A stretch of DNA of 64,000 nucleotides, taken from NCBI RefSeq assembly GCF_003477885.1, contig NZ_QUEE01000003.1, forward strand, positions 386,191 through 450,190, read 5' to 3'. Within the stretch, counting starts at the first letter, position 1. Each line of letters starts with the position of its first letter. The position numbers and the translations under genes are program-made. The stretch comes from Lachnotalea sp. AF33-28. GTDB lineage: Bacteria > Bacillota > Clostridia > Lachnospirales > Lachnospiraceae. The notes below the pieces were generated by a model that searched no databases, was not told the origin of the DNA, and worked only from the letters and a program-made list of their open reading frames with translations. Below are positions 33,329 to 42,787 of this stretch, piece by piece.

Positions 33329-35791
33329 TCAGATATCTACCGTGACCTTCTCCAGATGCCAGATATCGTCCACATATTCCTGAATTGTTCTATCCGAAGA
33401 GAATTTACCCACATTGCTGACATTTAATATGGCGGCTTTCGCCCACCATGCCTCATCGCGGTACGCAGCCTCCACCCTCTTCTGCGCCTGAGCGTAGGAG
33501 CGGAAATCCTTCAATATAAAATAGGTATCGGCGCGGTCGCTGCTCTTGGTATTGAGCAGAGAATTATACAGGTCGCGGAACAGCTCCGGATCCTGGGGCG
33601 AGAAATACCCATTGATCAGCTGCATCAGGATCCTGCGTATATCCTGGTCGTTGTTGAAAATCTGCATGGGATCATAACCGCCCTCGTTCTCATAGCGGAT
33701 GACCTCATCACTGGAAAGGCCGAAGATAAAGGCGTTCTCCTCGCCCACTTCCTCCACAATCTCCACATTGGCCCCATCCATGGTGCCCAGGGTCAGCGCG
33801 CCGTTTAACATAAATTTCATGTTGCCGGTGCCGGAAGCTTCCTTGCTGGCTGTGGAGATCTGCTCGCTGACATCGCTGGCCGCGAAGATGATTTCCGCGT
33901 TGGATACGCGGTAATCTTCGATAAATACCACCTTGATCCTGCCTCCGATAGATTTGTCGTTATTGATCACATCCGCCACGGAGTTGATCAGCTTTATGGT
34001 CAGCTTGGCGCGGCGGTAACCGGCAGCGGCCTTGGCGCCGAAGATAAAGGTTCTGGGATAGAACTCCATATCCGGGTGATCCCGCAGCTCATTGTACAGA
34101 TACATCACATGCAGGATGTTCAGCAGCTGCCTCTTGTATTCGTGCAGACGCTTCACCTGCACATCAAAGATGGATCTTGGGTCCACATCGATGCCGTTGT
34201 GTTCTTTGATGTATTTCGCCAGCCTAAGCTTATTCTGATACTTGATATTCATGAACTCCTGCTGGCATTTCTTGTCGTCCGCGTACACTTCCAGCTTCTT
34301 TATATGGGACAGGTCGGTGATCCATTCGTCGCCGATCTTGTCGGTCACCCACTGCGCCAGCAGGGGGTTGGCATGAAGCAGGAAACGGCGCTGGGTGATG
34401 CCGTTGGTTTTGTTGTTGAATTTCTCAGGCATCATCTCATAGAAGTCTTTTAATTCCTGCTTTTTGAGGATTTCCGTATGCAGGCGGGCAACACCGTTTA
34501 CGGAGAAACCTGCCACAATGGCCATATGAGCCATCTTCACCTGGCCGTCGTAGATGATCGCCATCTTGGCCACCTTATCCTGATTGCCCGGATACGTCTC
34601 GCGGATCCGGTTCACGAACCGGCGGTTGATCTCTTCAACAATCTGATAGATTCTGGGCAGCAGCCTGGAAAACAGCTCGATGGGCCACTTTTCCAGAGCC
34701 TCCGCCATGATGGTGTGGTTGGTATACGCGCAGGTTTTGCTGGTCACTTCCCACGCCTCATCCCAGGTCAGGTTGAAATCATCCAGCAGAATGCGCATCA
34801 GTTCGGGCACCGCTACGGTGGGATGAGTATCGTTAAGCTGGAAGCAGACTTTTTCATGCAGCTTATGAATGTCATGGCCGGGGATGCTCATATATTTCTG
34901 CACCGCGCGCTGCACGCTGGCGGATATGAAGAAATACTGCTGTTTCAGACGCAGCTCCTTGCCGGCATAGTGGTTGTCGTTGGGATAGAGCACCTCCACA
35001 ATGGTTTTTGCCAGATTTTCCTGCTCCACCGCCTTCTGATAATCGCCCTTGTCAAAGGACTCCAGATTGAACGTATTGATGGGTTCCGCATCCCAGATGC
35101 GCAGCGTATTCACCACGTTGTTGCCGTATCCGATGACCGGCAGATCGTAGGGCACCGCGCGCACGCACTGATAACCTTCCTGGAAGAAGTGATCCCGGCC
35201 GTCGCTGCCCCGTTCCACACGGACATATCCTCCGAACTTCACTTCCTGTGCGTATTCGTCCCGGCGGACCTCGAAGGGATTTCCGTTCTTTAACCAGTCG
35301 TCCGGCACCTCGATCTGGTAGCCGTTCTCAATCTGCTGCTTGAACATGCCGTATTTATAGCGGATGCCGCAGCCGTAAGCCGGATATCCGAGAGTAGCGA
35401 GGGAATCCAGAAAGCAGGCCGCCAGCCTTCCAAGGCCGCCGTTTCCTAAGGCATAGTCCCTCTCCTGATCCTCCAAAAGGTTCAGATCCACATTCAGTTC
35501 TGCCAGCGCCGCCTTCACCTCATCCCAGGCGCAGAGGTTGATGATGTTATTGCCCAGTGCGCGGCCCATGAGGAATTCCATGGACAGGTAATACACCACC
35601 TTTACATCCTTTTCCTTATACAGCTTGTGGGTGGCGATCCATTCGTCTATGATGATATCCTTGATGGCATAGGCCACAGCTTGAAAAATCTGCTGCGGCG
35701 TAGCCTCATCAATGGTGACACGGTAACGGTTTTTCACGTTATCAATGATATTCTTTTTAAATGTCTCTTTATTGAAATCTTTTCTTTCCAA
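33329..35791 (-). CDS. glgP: Glycogen/starch/alpha-glucan phosphorylase
   Basis: Phosphorolyses alpha-1,4-glucans to glucose-1-phosphate, which the PgcA mutase can then convert. 820 residues, full length for the family, with the PLP lysine in ASKEASGTGNMKFMLNGAL (~residue 657), GNGGLGRLAACFLDSLATL near 116 and TNGITQRRFLLHANP in the middle. The start codon is TTG at 35791 behind GGAGGAG (8 nt); no ATG fits the start. The gap to ileS is 23 nt, so it should be cotranscribed with it and share the ileS T-box control. Confidence 0.95.
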   Translation of the reverse strand: MERKDFNKETFKKNIIDNVKNRYRVTIDEATPQQIFQAVAYAIKDIIIDEWIATHKLYKEKDVKVVYYLSMEFLMGRALGNNIINLCAWDEVKAALAELNVDLNLLEDQERDYALGNGGLGRLAACFLDSLATLGYPAYGCGIRYKYGMFKQQIENGYQIEVPDDWLKNGNPFEVRRDEYAQEVKFGGYVRVERGSDGRDHFFQEGYQCVRAVPYDLPVIGYGNNVVNTLRIWDAEPINTFNLESFDKGDYQKAVEQENLAKTIVEVLYPNDNHYAGKELRLKQQYFFISASVQRAVQKYMSIPGHDIHKLHEKVCFQLNDTHPTVAVPELMRILLDDFNLTWDEAWEVTSKTCAYTNHTIMAEALEKWPIELFSRLLPRIYQIVEEINRRFVNRIRETYPGNQDKVAKMAIIYDGQVKMAHMAIVAGFSVNGVARLHTEILKKQELKDFYEMMPEKFNNKTNGITQRRFLLHANPLLAQWVTDKIGDEWITDLSHIKKLEVYADDKKCQQEFMNIKYQNKLRLAKYIKEHNGIDVDPRSIFDVQVKRLHEYKRQLLNILHVMYLYNELRDHPDMEFYPRTFIFGAKAAAGYRRAKLTIKLINSVADVINNDKSIGGRIKVVFIEDYRVSNAEIIFAASDVSEQISTASKEASGTGNMKFMLNGALTLGTMDGANVEIVEEVGEENAFIFGLSSDEVIRYENEGGYDPMQIFNNDQDIRRILMQLINGYFSPQDPELFRDLYNSLLNTKSSDRADTYFILKDFRSYAQAQKRVEAAYRDEAWWAKAAILNVSNVGKFSSDRTIQEYVDDIWHLEKVTVDI

Positions 35792-35814
35792 GTGACAGAC
35801 TCCTCCATTCAGGT

Positions 35815-38800
35815 TTATTTATGCACCCGTTCAACGCCAAGCATCGTGGTTTCACCGTTGATATTCCATTCCCTGGCGATCCCGTCAGTTTCACCGATGA
35901 TGATATAGTCGGCCAGGACATCGTGTTTGATTTCGTCGGCATGCTTTTTGATCAGATCCGCCAGCTTATCGTTGGCATCCTGATATACATTAATATGATC
36001 GGTGACCTCAAATCCTGCCTCTTTTCTCATGGTCTGAATCTTGCTGATCAGCTCTCTGACAAAGCCCTCCTCGATGAGTTCTTCGGTCAGGTTGGTATCC
36101 AGCACAACAGTCAGGTCTTTTTCATTCTCGGACACATAGCCGGGAGTCTTGGCCATGTCGATTAGCAGATCGTCTTTTGTCAGCTCCACTTTCTGCCCGT
36201 CGATCTCAAATTCCAGAACACCCTTTTCATTCAGCGTATCCATGGCGGCGTTGCCGTCCAGGGATGTGAGCGCCTCTTTGATCTTACCCAGAAGCTTGCC
36301 GTATTTCGGTCCCACCGTGCGCATCTGCGGCTTGAATGTATAGGTGGTAAACGCCCTCACATCATCGGTAAAGACCACTTCCTTCACATTCAGTTCATCT
36401 TCGATGATCTCCACATAGAATTCCGGCAGAACGGAGCCTGCCTTCACAAACATTTTGCCGATGGGCTGTCTGTTTTTGATGTTTGCGGTATTCCTGCAGG
36501 CGCGGCCCATCACGACGATTTCAAGTACGGCGTCCATATTCTTTTCCAGCTCGCTGTCGATCATGCTTTCGCAGACCGCCGGGAAGTCACACAGATGCAC
36601 GCTTTCCGGGGCGTTTTTATTGATCTTTCTTACCAGGTTCTGGTAGATGTTTTCCGTCATGAACGGGATCATGGGCGCCGCTGCTTTGGACACCGTAACC
36701 AGTGCCGTATACAGCGTCATATATGCGTTGATCTTATCCTGCGGCATCCCTTTGGCCCAGAAACGCTCACGGCTGCGCCTTACGTACCAGTTGCTCATAT
36801 CATCCACAAATTCCTGAAGGGCTCTTGCCGCTTCCGGGATCTTGTAGTCTCCCAGGCAGCTGTCCACGGTCTTTACGACGGTATTCAGCTTGGACAGCAG
36901 CCATTTGTCCATGACAGTGAGCTTATCGTATTCCAGAGTATATTTGGTAGCGTCAAAGTTGTCAATATTCGCATAGAGCACAAAAAATGCGTAGGTATTC
37001 CACAGGGTGCCCAGGAACTTTCTCTGTCCCTCCACCACGGCATCCCCATGGAAACGGTTGGGCAGCCAGGGCGCGGAATTGATATAGAAATACCAGCGGA
37101 TCGCATCTGCGCCGTAGGCATCCAGCGCTTCAAACGGATCCACAGCGTTCCCCTTGGATTTGGACATCTTCTGTCCGTCCTTGTCCTGCACGTGGCCCAG
37201 CACGATCACATTTTCGTAGGGCGCCTTGTTAAACAGCAGCGTGGAAATCGCCAGCAGGGAATAGAACCAGCCTCTGGTCTGATCCACGGCCTCGGAGATA
37301 AACTTGGCCGGGAACTGCTGATCAAACAGTTCTTTATTCTCAAAAGGATAGTGATGCTGTGCAAACGGCATGGCTCCTGAATCGAACCAGCAGTCGATCA
37401 CCTCAGGCACCCGCTTCATCTGCTTGCCGCAGACAGGACAGGTAACTGTCACTTCATCAATATAAGGGCGGTGCAGCTCGATGCCGTCAGGGCAGTTGGG
37501 CGACATGGATTTCAATTCCTCGATGCTGCCGATGGCGTGCTGATGCCCGCATTCGCACTCCCAGATATTGAGAGGCGTGCCCCAGTAACGGTTGCGGCTG
37601 ATGCCCCAGTCCTGCACATTTTCCAGCCAGTCGCCGAAGCGGCCCTTGCCGATGCTCTCGGGGATCCAGTTCACAGTATTGTTGTTGCGGATCAGATCGT
37701 CCTTCACCGCCGTCATCTTGATGAACCAGGACTCGCGCGCATAATAGATCAGCGGAGTATCACATCTCCAGCAGTGCGGATAGCTGTGCTCAAAGGAAGG
37801 CGCGGAGAACAGAAGGCCTCTTTCCTCCAGATCTTTTAAGATCATCGGGTCGGCTTTCTTGCAGAAGGTCCCCGCCCAGGGAGTTTCCGCCGTCATCTCG
37901 CCTTTGCCGTCCACCAGCTGCAGGAAGGGCAGGTCATATTTGCGGCCCACCTTGGAGTCGTCCTCACCGAAGGCCGGTGCGATATGAACCACGCCGGTAC
38001 CGTCGGTCAGCGTTACATAGGTGTCGCAGGTTACATAGTATGCCTTTTTATTGAGGGTCACGAAGGGAAATAAAGGCTCGTATTCCTTGTATTCCAGGTC
38101 GGTTCCCACATATTTCTCCAGGACCTCATAGCTGCCGGAACCAAGCACCGTATCTGCCAGAGCCTCCGCCAGATAGTACACATACTCCTCTGTTTTTACC
38201 TTCACATAGGTTTCGTTGGGGTTCACGCAGAGCGCCACGTTGGAAGGCAGTGTCCAGGGCGTGGTGGTCCAGGCCAGGATATAGGCATCCTCACCCTTTA
38301 CTTTAAATCTCGCGATAGCGGAACGCTCCTTGACATCCTTGTAGCCCTGCGCCACCTCATGGCTGGACAGAGGGGTACCACATCTGGGGCAGTAAGGCAC
38401 GATCTTGTATCCTTTATACAGCAGGCCTTTCTCCCAGATCTGCTTCAGCGCCCACCATTCGGACTCGATGTAGTCGTTGTGATAGGTCACATAGGGATGT
38501 TCCATATCTGCCCAGAATCCGACGGTAGCGGAGAAATCCTCCCACATGCCCTTATATTTCCATACGCTTTCTTTACAATGATTGATAAACGGCTCCAGGC
38601 CGTAAGCCTCGATCTGTTCCTTGCCGTCTAAGCCCAGCATCTTTTCCACTTCCAGCTCCACCGGGAGTCCGTGGGTATCCCATCCGGCCTTTCTGGGCAC
38701 CATATAGCCCTTCATCGTGCGGTATCTGGGAATCATATCCTTGATCACACGGGTCAGCACATGGCCGATATGGGGCTTTCCGTTAGCCGTGGGCGGGCCG

Positions 38801-38934
38801 TCATAAAAGGTGTAGGTTTCACCTTCTCTTCTTGAATCAATACTTTTTTCGAAGATGTGGTTTTCTTCCCAGAATTTTTCTACCTGCTTCTCTCTGTCTA
38901 CAAATTTGAGATCTGTTGAGACTTTGTCATACAT
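35815..38934 (-). CDS. ileS: Isoleucine--tRNA ligase
   Basis: A 1039-residue class I synthetase: HIGH motif in TANGKPHIGHVLTR (~55-60), editing-domain segments (VGFWADMEHPYVTYHND; TPLSSHEVAQGYKD), KMSKSKGNAVDPFEAL as KMSKS motif, then the anticodon-binding domain. The length and KMSKS/HIGH arrangement match the eukaryote-like class found in many clostridia. ATG 38934 is chosen since GGAGGT lies 9 nt upstream; the in-frame ATG at 38955 would place this ribosome site inside the gene. Controlled by a T-box leader with an Ile codon at 39238-39240. Confidence 0.95.
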   Translation of the reverse strand: MYDKVSTDLKFVDREKQVEKFWEENHIFEKSIDSRREGETYTFYDGPPTANGKPHIGHVLTRVIKDMIPRYRTMKGYMVPRKAGWDTHGLPVELEVEKMLGLDGKEQIEAYGLEPFINHCKESVWKYKGMWEDFSATVGFWADMEHPYVTYHNDYIESEWWALKQIWEKGLLYKGYKIVPYCPRCGTPLSSHEVAQGYKDVKERSAIARFKVKGEDAYILAWTTTPWTLPSNVALCVNPNETYVKVKTEEYVYYLAEALADTVLGSGSYEVLEKYVGTDLEYKEYEPLFPFVTLNKKAYYVTCDTYVTLTDGTGVVHIAPAFGEDDSKVGRKYDLPFLQLVDGKGEMTAETPWAGTFCKKADPMILKDLEERGLLFSAPSFEHSYPHCWRCDTPLIYYARESWFIKMTAVKDDLIRNNNTVNWIPESIGKGRFGDWLENVQDWGISRNRYWGTPLNIWECECGHQHAIGSIEELKSMSPNCPDGIELHRPYIDEVTVTCPVCGKQMKRVPEVIDCWFDSGAMPFAQHHYPFENKELFDQQFPAKFISEAVDQTRGWFYSLLAISTLLFNKAPYENVIVLGHVQDKDGQKMSKSKGNAVDPFEALDAYGADAIRWYFYINSAPWLPNRFHGDAVVEGQRKFLGTLWNTYAFFVLYANIDNFDATKYTLEYDKLTVMDKWLLSKLNTVVKTVDSCLGDYKIPEAARALQEFVDDMSNWYVRRSRERFWAKGMPQDKINAYMTLYTALVTVSKAAAPMIPFMTENIYQNLVRKINKNAPESVHLCDFPAVCESMIDSELEKNMDAVLEIVVMGRACRNTANIKNRQPIGKMFVKAGSVLPEFYVEIIEDELNVKEVVFTDDVRAFTTYTFKPQMRTVGPKYGKLLGKIKEALTSLDGNAAMDTLNEKGVLEFEIDGQKVELTKDDLLIDMAKTPGYVSENEKDLTVVLDTNLTEELIEEGFVRELISKIQTMRKEAGFEVTDHINVYQDANDKLADLIKKHADEIKHDVLADYIIIGETDGIAREWNINGETTMLGVERVHK

Positions 38935-38980
38935 GGGGAATTTACCTCCGTTCATATTTTACATAGAATAAATTGAAATA

Positions 38981-39014
38981 GGATCCCGCTCGCGGGATTC
39001 TCCGCCTGCGGCTG
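38981..39014 (-). repeat. Leader repeat family 2, copy 2 (upstream of ileS)
   Basis: On the minus strand GCCGCAGGCGGAGAATCCCG-CGAG-CGGGAT: a GC core plus a perfect AATCCCG-type hairpin, 47 nt before the ileS start, between the T-box terminator and the ribosome site. Confidence 0.65.
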
Positions 39015-39074
39015 GTCACTTCAATTATGCCTGCCGCAGTGCGATCCTAAGTGGAGCATTTTCTATTGAAGAAC

Positions 39075-39344
39075 AAAAAACCTCCGCCCGGAACACGGAC
39101 GAAGGCAAGTTCGCTATACCACCAGTTCAACATACTAACATACGTCTTCCCTGTAACGGGGGAATACCGTCCATCCTTATAACACAGGGTCCGCAGCAGG
39201 CCGACTCCGCCGTTATTCGGGATGAAAGCTCTGGAGTGATCTTCAGTGATTCCCTACCGGTACCGGCCTCGCACCTGCGCCGGTTCGCTGTGACTTTCGC
39301 GGAAAGACTTACTGTCTCCATCATCGCTGTTAAAGGATATTTTC
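39075..39344 (-). promoter_or_regulatory. T-box leader of ileS (tRNA-Ile responsive)
   Basis: The T-box sequence appears as TGGTGGTATAGCGAA (39110-39124 on the minus strand), a diverged form of the usual UGGGUGGUACCGCG. The terminator is CTTCGTCCG/CGGGCGGAG with TTTTTT (39075-39105). Stem I has GGAG/CTCC at its base, the AGTA/GAA E-loop, a distal AGGTGCGAG loop, and ATC (Ile) at 39238-39240 followed by A in the specifier position. Likely also governs glgP through read-through. Confidence 0.88.
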
Positions 39345-39346
39345 TT

Positions 39347-41026
39347 CTATATTATAGATGGGGAATGTCTTTCTGTCAAGGAATTTATGGAAACCAGACT
39401 GAGCTGATAATTTTTCGGGGACATGCCGGTATACTTGCGCACGAAGCGGTTGAAATAGGTTCTGGACAAAAAGCCTGTCTTTTCCGCGATTTCCCCGATA
39501 TTTAAATCCGGATCCCGCATCAGGTCCCGGATCCTGTCCATCTTCTTTTTTCCAATATATTCTGTCAGCGTTTCACCGGTCTGGGCTCTGAAGATGCGGG
39601 ACAGATAGCAGGTGTTATATCCGGTCACTTCGCTTAGCCGGGTTAGGGAGATATCCTCCGATATATGCTCTCTCACATACCGCTTCACCGCTTCCACAGT
39701 ATTTCTGGAGATTCCGGCTTTCAGCTCGGACTCTGTAGAAAATACCGCTTCGGAAAATCCGATCAGCATTTCAAATTTCTCAGTCCACTGCCCTGCATAA
39801 GGCGGATCAAACAGAACCGCAGACATCTGACGGATCTGATCCGTTCTGGGCAGCTGCCTGTTTTCCAGATAGGAGTTCATAAGCAGCGCTATGGAATAAT
39901 AGATATTATAGCAGTCGCCGGTATCGATCCTGCGGTCTCTGGCCAGGGCCTGATAATAGGAGAGGGCTTCTAAGAACTTATCAAAGCGGTCTTCTTCCAG
40001 AAACAGGCGCAGCCGCCTGGATATGACCTCCGGATCCACTGTCCGTTTTACCTTTTCCGCTTTTCCCAGTATGACAAAAACATCCTTCTCCAGCGTCATC
40101 CGATTCATCTGCGCCTCCAGCGAACGGTAGGCTTCATGCAGGTCTCTTAAAAACACCGGCTGGGGATACAGGATGAATGAGATATGGCATACGCCTCCCG
40201 CCGCACAGGCGTCCTGCAGTGTTTCCAGACGGCCCTGGAGCAGCGCGGACTCCTGTGCGCCCTTTATTGCCTGCCCGCCGTCCGATGCCGGTACGTTTGC
40301 AGGGCCCGGTAAGCTGCCGATCAGGCACGCCATGCGGCTGCCTCCCAGATCGACGGGATAAAGGCTGCCGCAGTCGCCCAGACAGGCGTTCATCTGTCCG
40401 ATCATCTTCGCCGCAAGCTGCCTGCGGACCACCAGATCCTCCAGGGACTCCCACTCCCACACGGCTCCCAGGAGAATCCGCACCGGGGTATCCGCATCCA
40501 TGGATATCTTCAGGGATTCCAGCTGAGCGTTTACTTTATCCGTATCTTCCGGTTCCTGCTCCAGCAACATCCTCATAAACTGGCTGCGCAGCTCCGGAAG
40601 AGCTGACTGTATATCCGCCGCGGGGCCGCCAAAGGACCTCTGATTCAGTTCCGCATCAATCATGGCCATGACCCGTTCCACTTCACTGACAATCACATCA
40701 TCGCCCTGTGTCTTGAGGATATACCCGGCCACATTGTTCTGGATCGCGGTCACCGCATAATCAAACTGGGCATATGCCGTGATCAGGATCACCCTCGCAT
40801 AGGGCCAGCGCACCTTTACCTGCCCGGCCAGTTCCAGTCCGCTCATCCTGGGCATGCAGATATCGCTGATGACGATATCCGTCCTGGACCTCGTTAGCCA
40901 TTCCAGCGCTTCGGCAGCCGTATATGCCCTGCAGACATCGATCTCACGGTCAATCTGCGCCTCTAAAAGCGCCGCAATCCAGTCCACCACGTAAGGCTCA
41001 TTGTCCACAATCAAAATTCTGTACAT
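39347..41026 (-). CDS. YesN-type response regulator (receiver + AraC output)
   Basis: A 559-residue regulator. The N-terminal receiver domain has acidic pocket residues in VDNEPYV, the phospho-Asp in VISDICMPRMSG (~Asp 56) and the Thr/Ser of ITAYAQ. A long middle region of unknown fold follows (~140-450). The C-terminal AraC domain ~460-550 carries VKRYVREHISEDISLTRLSE, NTCYLSRIFRAQTGETLTEY and FNRFVRKYTGMSPKNY. The partner is the YesM-like kinase directly upstream (30 nt gap). Such pairs sense extracellular oligosaccharides or solute-bound receptors and activate ABC-transporter genes; the ABC operon at 50-54 kb is a likely target (inference). Confidence 0.92.
   Translation of the reverse strand: MYRILIVDNEPYVVDWIAALLEAQIDREIDVCRAYTAAEALEWLTRSRTDIVISDICMPRMSGLELAGQVKVRWPYARVILITAYAQFDYAVTAIQNNVAGYILKTQGDDVIVSEVERVMAMIDAELNQRSFGGPAADIQSALPELRSQFMRMLLEQEPEDTDKVNAQLESLKISMDADTPVRILLGAVWEWESLEDLVVRRQLAAKMIGQMNACLGDCGSLYPVDLGGSRMACLIGSLPGPANVPASDGGQAIKGAQESALLQGRLETLQDACAAGGVCHISFILYPQPVFLRDLHEAYRSLEAQMNRMTLEKDVFVILGKAEKVKRTVDPEVISRRLRLFLEEDRFDKFLEALSYYQALARDRRIDTGDCYNIYYSIALLMNSYLENRQLPRTDQIRQMSAVLFDPPYAGQWTEKFEMLIGFSEAVFSTESELKAGISRNTVEAVKRYVREHISEDISLTRLSEVTGYNTCYLSRIFRAQTGETLTEYIGKKKMDRIRDLMRDPDLNIGEIAEKTGFLSRTYFNRFVRKYTGMSPKNYQLSLVSINSLTERHSPSII
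39351..39379 (-). promoter_or_regulatory. Promoter of ileS
   Basis: TTGACA (39374-39379), 17-nt spacer, TATAAT (39351-39356), on the minus strand. It overlaps the 3' end of the response regulator gene. Confidence 0.88.
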
Positions 41027-41056
41027 CCTTTGTTCCCCCTTATTTGCCTCCTCGTC

Positions 41057-42787
41057 TCACTCCCGCTCTTTTTCCCCGCAGCTTATGACCAGCTGTGTCA
41101 CAAGCCGGCCTGCATCATCCGTCCTGATCCGTATGCCGGATTTCTCGCCAAAACGGATTTTGAGCCTTCTGTGGATGTTGATCAGCCCCGTGACCTCACC
41201 CTTGTCCCCTGCTGAATCCAGCTTTTCCGTAAGCTCCCGAAACTCCTTCTCGCCGATGGGCGCACAGCCCCCTCTGACGGTGATGACAAGACCCTGGGGA
41301 GTTTCTTCAAACAGGACGGTAAACTCACCGCCTTCCTCTGACACCTCATATCCGTATTTCAGATAATTTTCAATCACAGGCTGCAATATCAGCCTTGGCA
41401 CCTGCAAACCAGCTAAGGCAGGGGGAACTTCCTGCATCCTTACGCGCATCCGGCTGCCAAACCGCATCCTCTGTATCTCCAGATAGCTTCTGGCGTGTTC
41501 CGCTTCCTTTTCCAGCGCCACCTCATCTTCCGAGTTGTGGGTGATATATTCCATATAGGTTCCCACGTGCTCCGACAGCCAGGACGCATTTTCCAGATCC
41601 TCATCCAGAATCATCCTGTGGAGCATGAAATAGGTGTTGTAGAGAAAATGGGGATTGATCTGAGCCTGCATCTGCTTGAGCTCCGCCTTCTGAGCATAGA
41701 GCTTGGACCTGTAGTTTTCGTCAATCAGCTTCTCCAGGCGCTTCACCATGCGGTTGAACTCATCGTACAGGTAGTTGAATTCATCGGCGGCCTTATAGGT
41801 GATCTGTTCCTTAAGATCGCCCTTTTCCAGCTCCTTGAAGGCTTCGATCAGACGGTAGACAGGGCGGTTAACGATGCGTTTGACAGAGTAGGGATAGAGG
41901 AAAATCAGGATCACTGTAAAAACCAGATAGCCCCCCAGAAGTTTATAGAACAGACTTTGTACACGGAAGATTTCGGTCATGCGGATGCACTGAAAAACGG
42001 ATTGGTTTAAGTAGTCTGAACGCTGGGATACCGCCAGGTATTTCTGACCTCCATATTGGATCTCCTGCATGCGCTCCTCTGATTCCAGACAGGGGCGTAT
42101 GGCTTCAGCAGCCTCCTCCATCCCCTCCCCCGGCAGATAGATCAGCTGCTTTGTGCCGTGGTCATATAAAAAAATCTGATTCCTTCCCTCCATATCCCTT
42201 GCCAGGTACTCATGAAAAAGCTTTTCTTTAGACAGGGTGATCTTAATGATGTATTCCGGCAGCGTCCCCCGGGATACCACCGGGTACTTAAGCAGCGTGC
42301 AGATTTCCTCCCCTCCGGTATTGAGCGGGCTGATGCCGTCATCGAGGTGGCCGGCCAGCCTCTCATACTCCTCAGTATCAAGACGGAGATATCCACTGTT
42401 CTGAGAAATCAGGATGCCGATATCCCCAAAATAGATACCGACATCCTCAATGCACTCATTGCCTTCCTTGACCAGCTTGATTCGGTTCATCACGTCTGTA
42501 ACCATTGTGTAATATTCATAAACAGGTACCTTATCGTAATATCGGACCAGCCTGTTCAGATCCTTGTCGTTCATGAGATTAAACTGCAGACGGTTCACCA
42601 TGGACACCTGTGCCTCCAGACGGTTGATGCTGTAGTATACATTATCCGCCGCGTTCTTTTCAATTTCATCCTTTATGACGTTTTTCTGCCATACGATCAG
42701 CAGAAGCCCGCACAGAAGAATCGGCGACACTATGAGTATAAAAGCGATGATAAACTGTTTAAATATCGTCTTTTTCCGCCTGTGCAT
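41057..42787 (-). CDS. YesM-type sensor histidine kinase
   Basis: A 576-residue membrane kinase of the LytS/YesM family: TM1 (FKQFIIAFILIVSPILLCGLLLIV), a large extracellular sensor (~residues 45-270), TM2 (LLGGYLVFTVILIFLYPY), HAMP linker (RPVYRLIEAFKELEKGDL), His_kinase domain with QAQINPHFLYNTYFML (phosphohistidine in the INPHFLYN motif) and an HATPase domain with the N-box-like RLILQPVIENYLKYG and GLINIHRR. It starts at ATG 42787 with GGAGG 5 nt upstream, 29 nt inside the end of the AraC gene, so translation is coupled. Forms a three-gene unit with AraC and response regulator genes. Confidence 0.9.
   Translation of the reverse strand: MHRRKKTIFKQFIIAFILIVSPILLCGLLLIVWQKNVIKDEIEKNAADNVYYSINRLEAQVSMVNRLQFNLMNDKDLNRLVRYYDKVPVYEYYTMVTDVMNRIKLVKEGNECIEDVGIYFGDIGILISQNSGYLRLDTEEYERLAGHLDDGISPLNTGGEEICTLLKYPVVSRGTLPEYIIKITLSKEKLFHEYLARDMEGRNQIFLYDHGTKQLIYLPGEGMEEAAEAIRPCLESEERMQEIQYGGQKYLAVSQRSDYLNQSVFQCIRMTEIFRVQSLFYKLLGGYLVFTVILIFLYPYSVKRIVNRPVYRLIEAFKELEKGDLKEQITYKAADEFNYLYDEFNRMVKRLEKLIDENYRSKLYAQKAELKQMQAQINPHFLYNTYFMLHRMILDEDLENASWLSEHVGTYMEYITHNSEDEVALEKEAEHARSYLEIQRMRFGSRMRVRMQEVPPALAGLQVPRLILQPVIENYLKYGYEVSEEGGEFTVLFEETPQGLVITVRGGCAPIGEKEFRELTEKLDSAGDKGEVTGLINIHRRLKIRFGEKSGIRIRTDDAGRLVTQLVISCGEKERE

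Noticed and set aside
32175..33383. 402-codon open frame on the plus strand
   Set aside because: It lies antisense to the ROK gene, whose domains are clear; no ribosome site or family motif.
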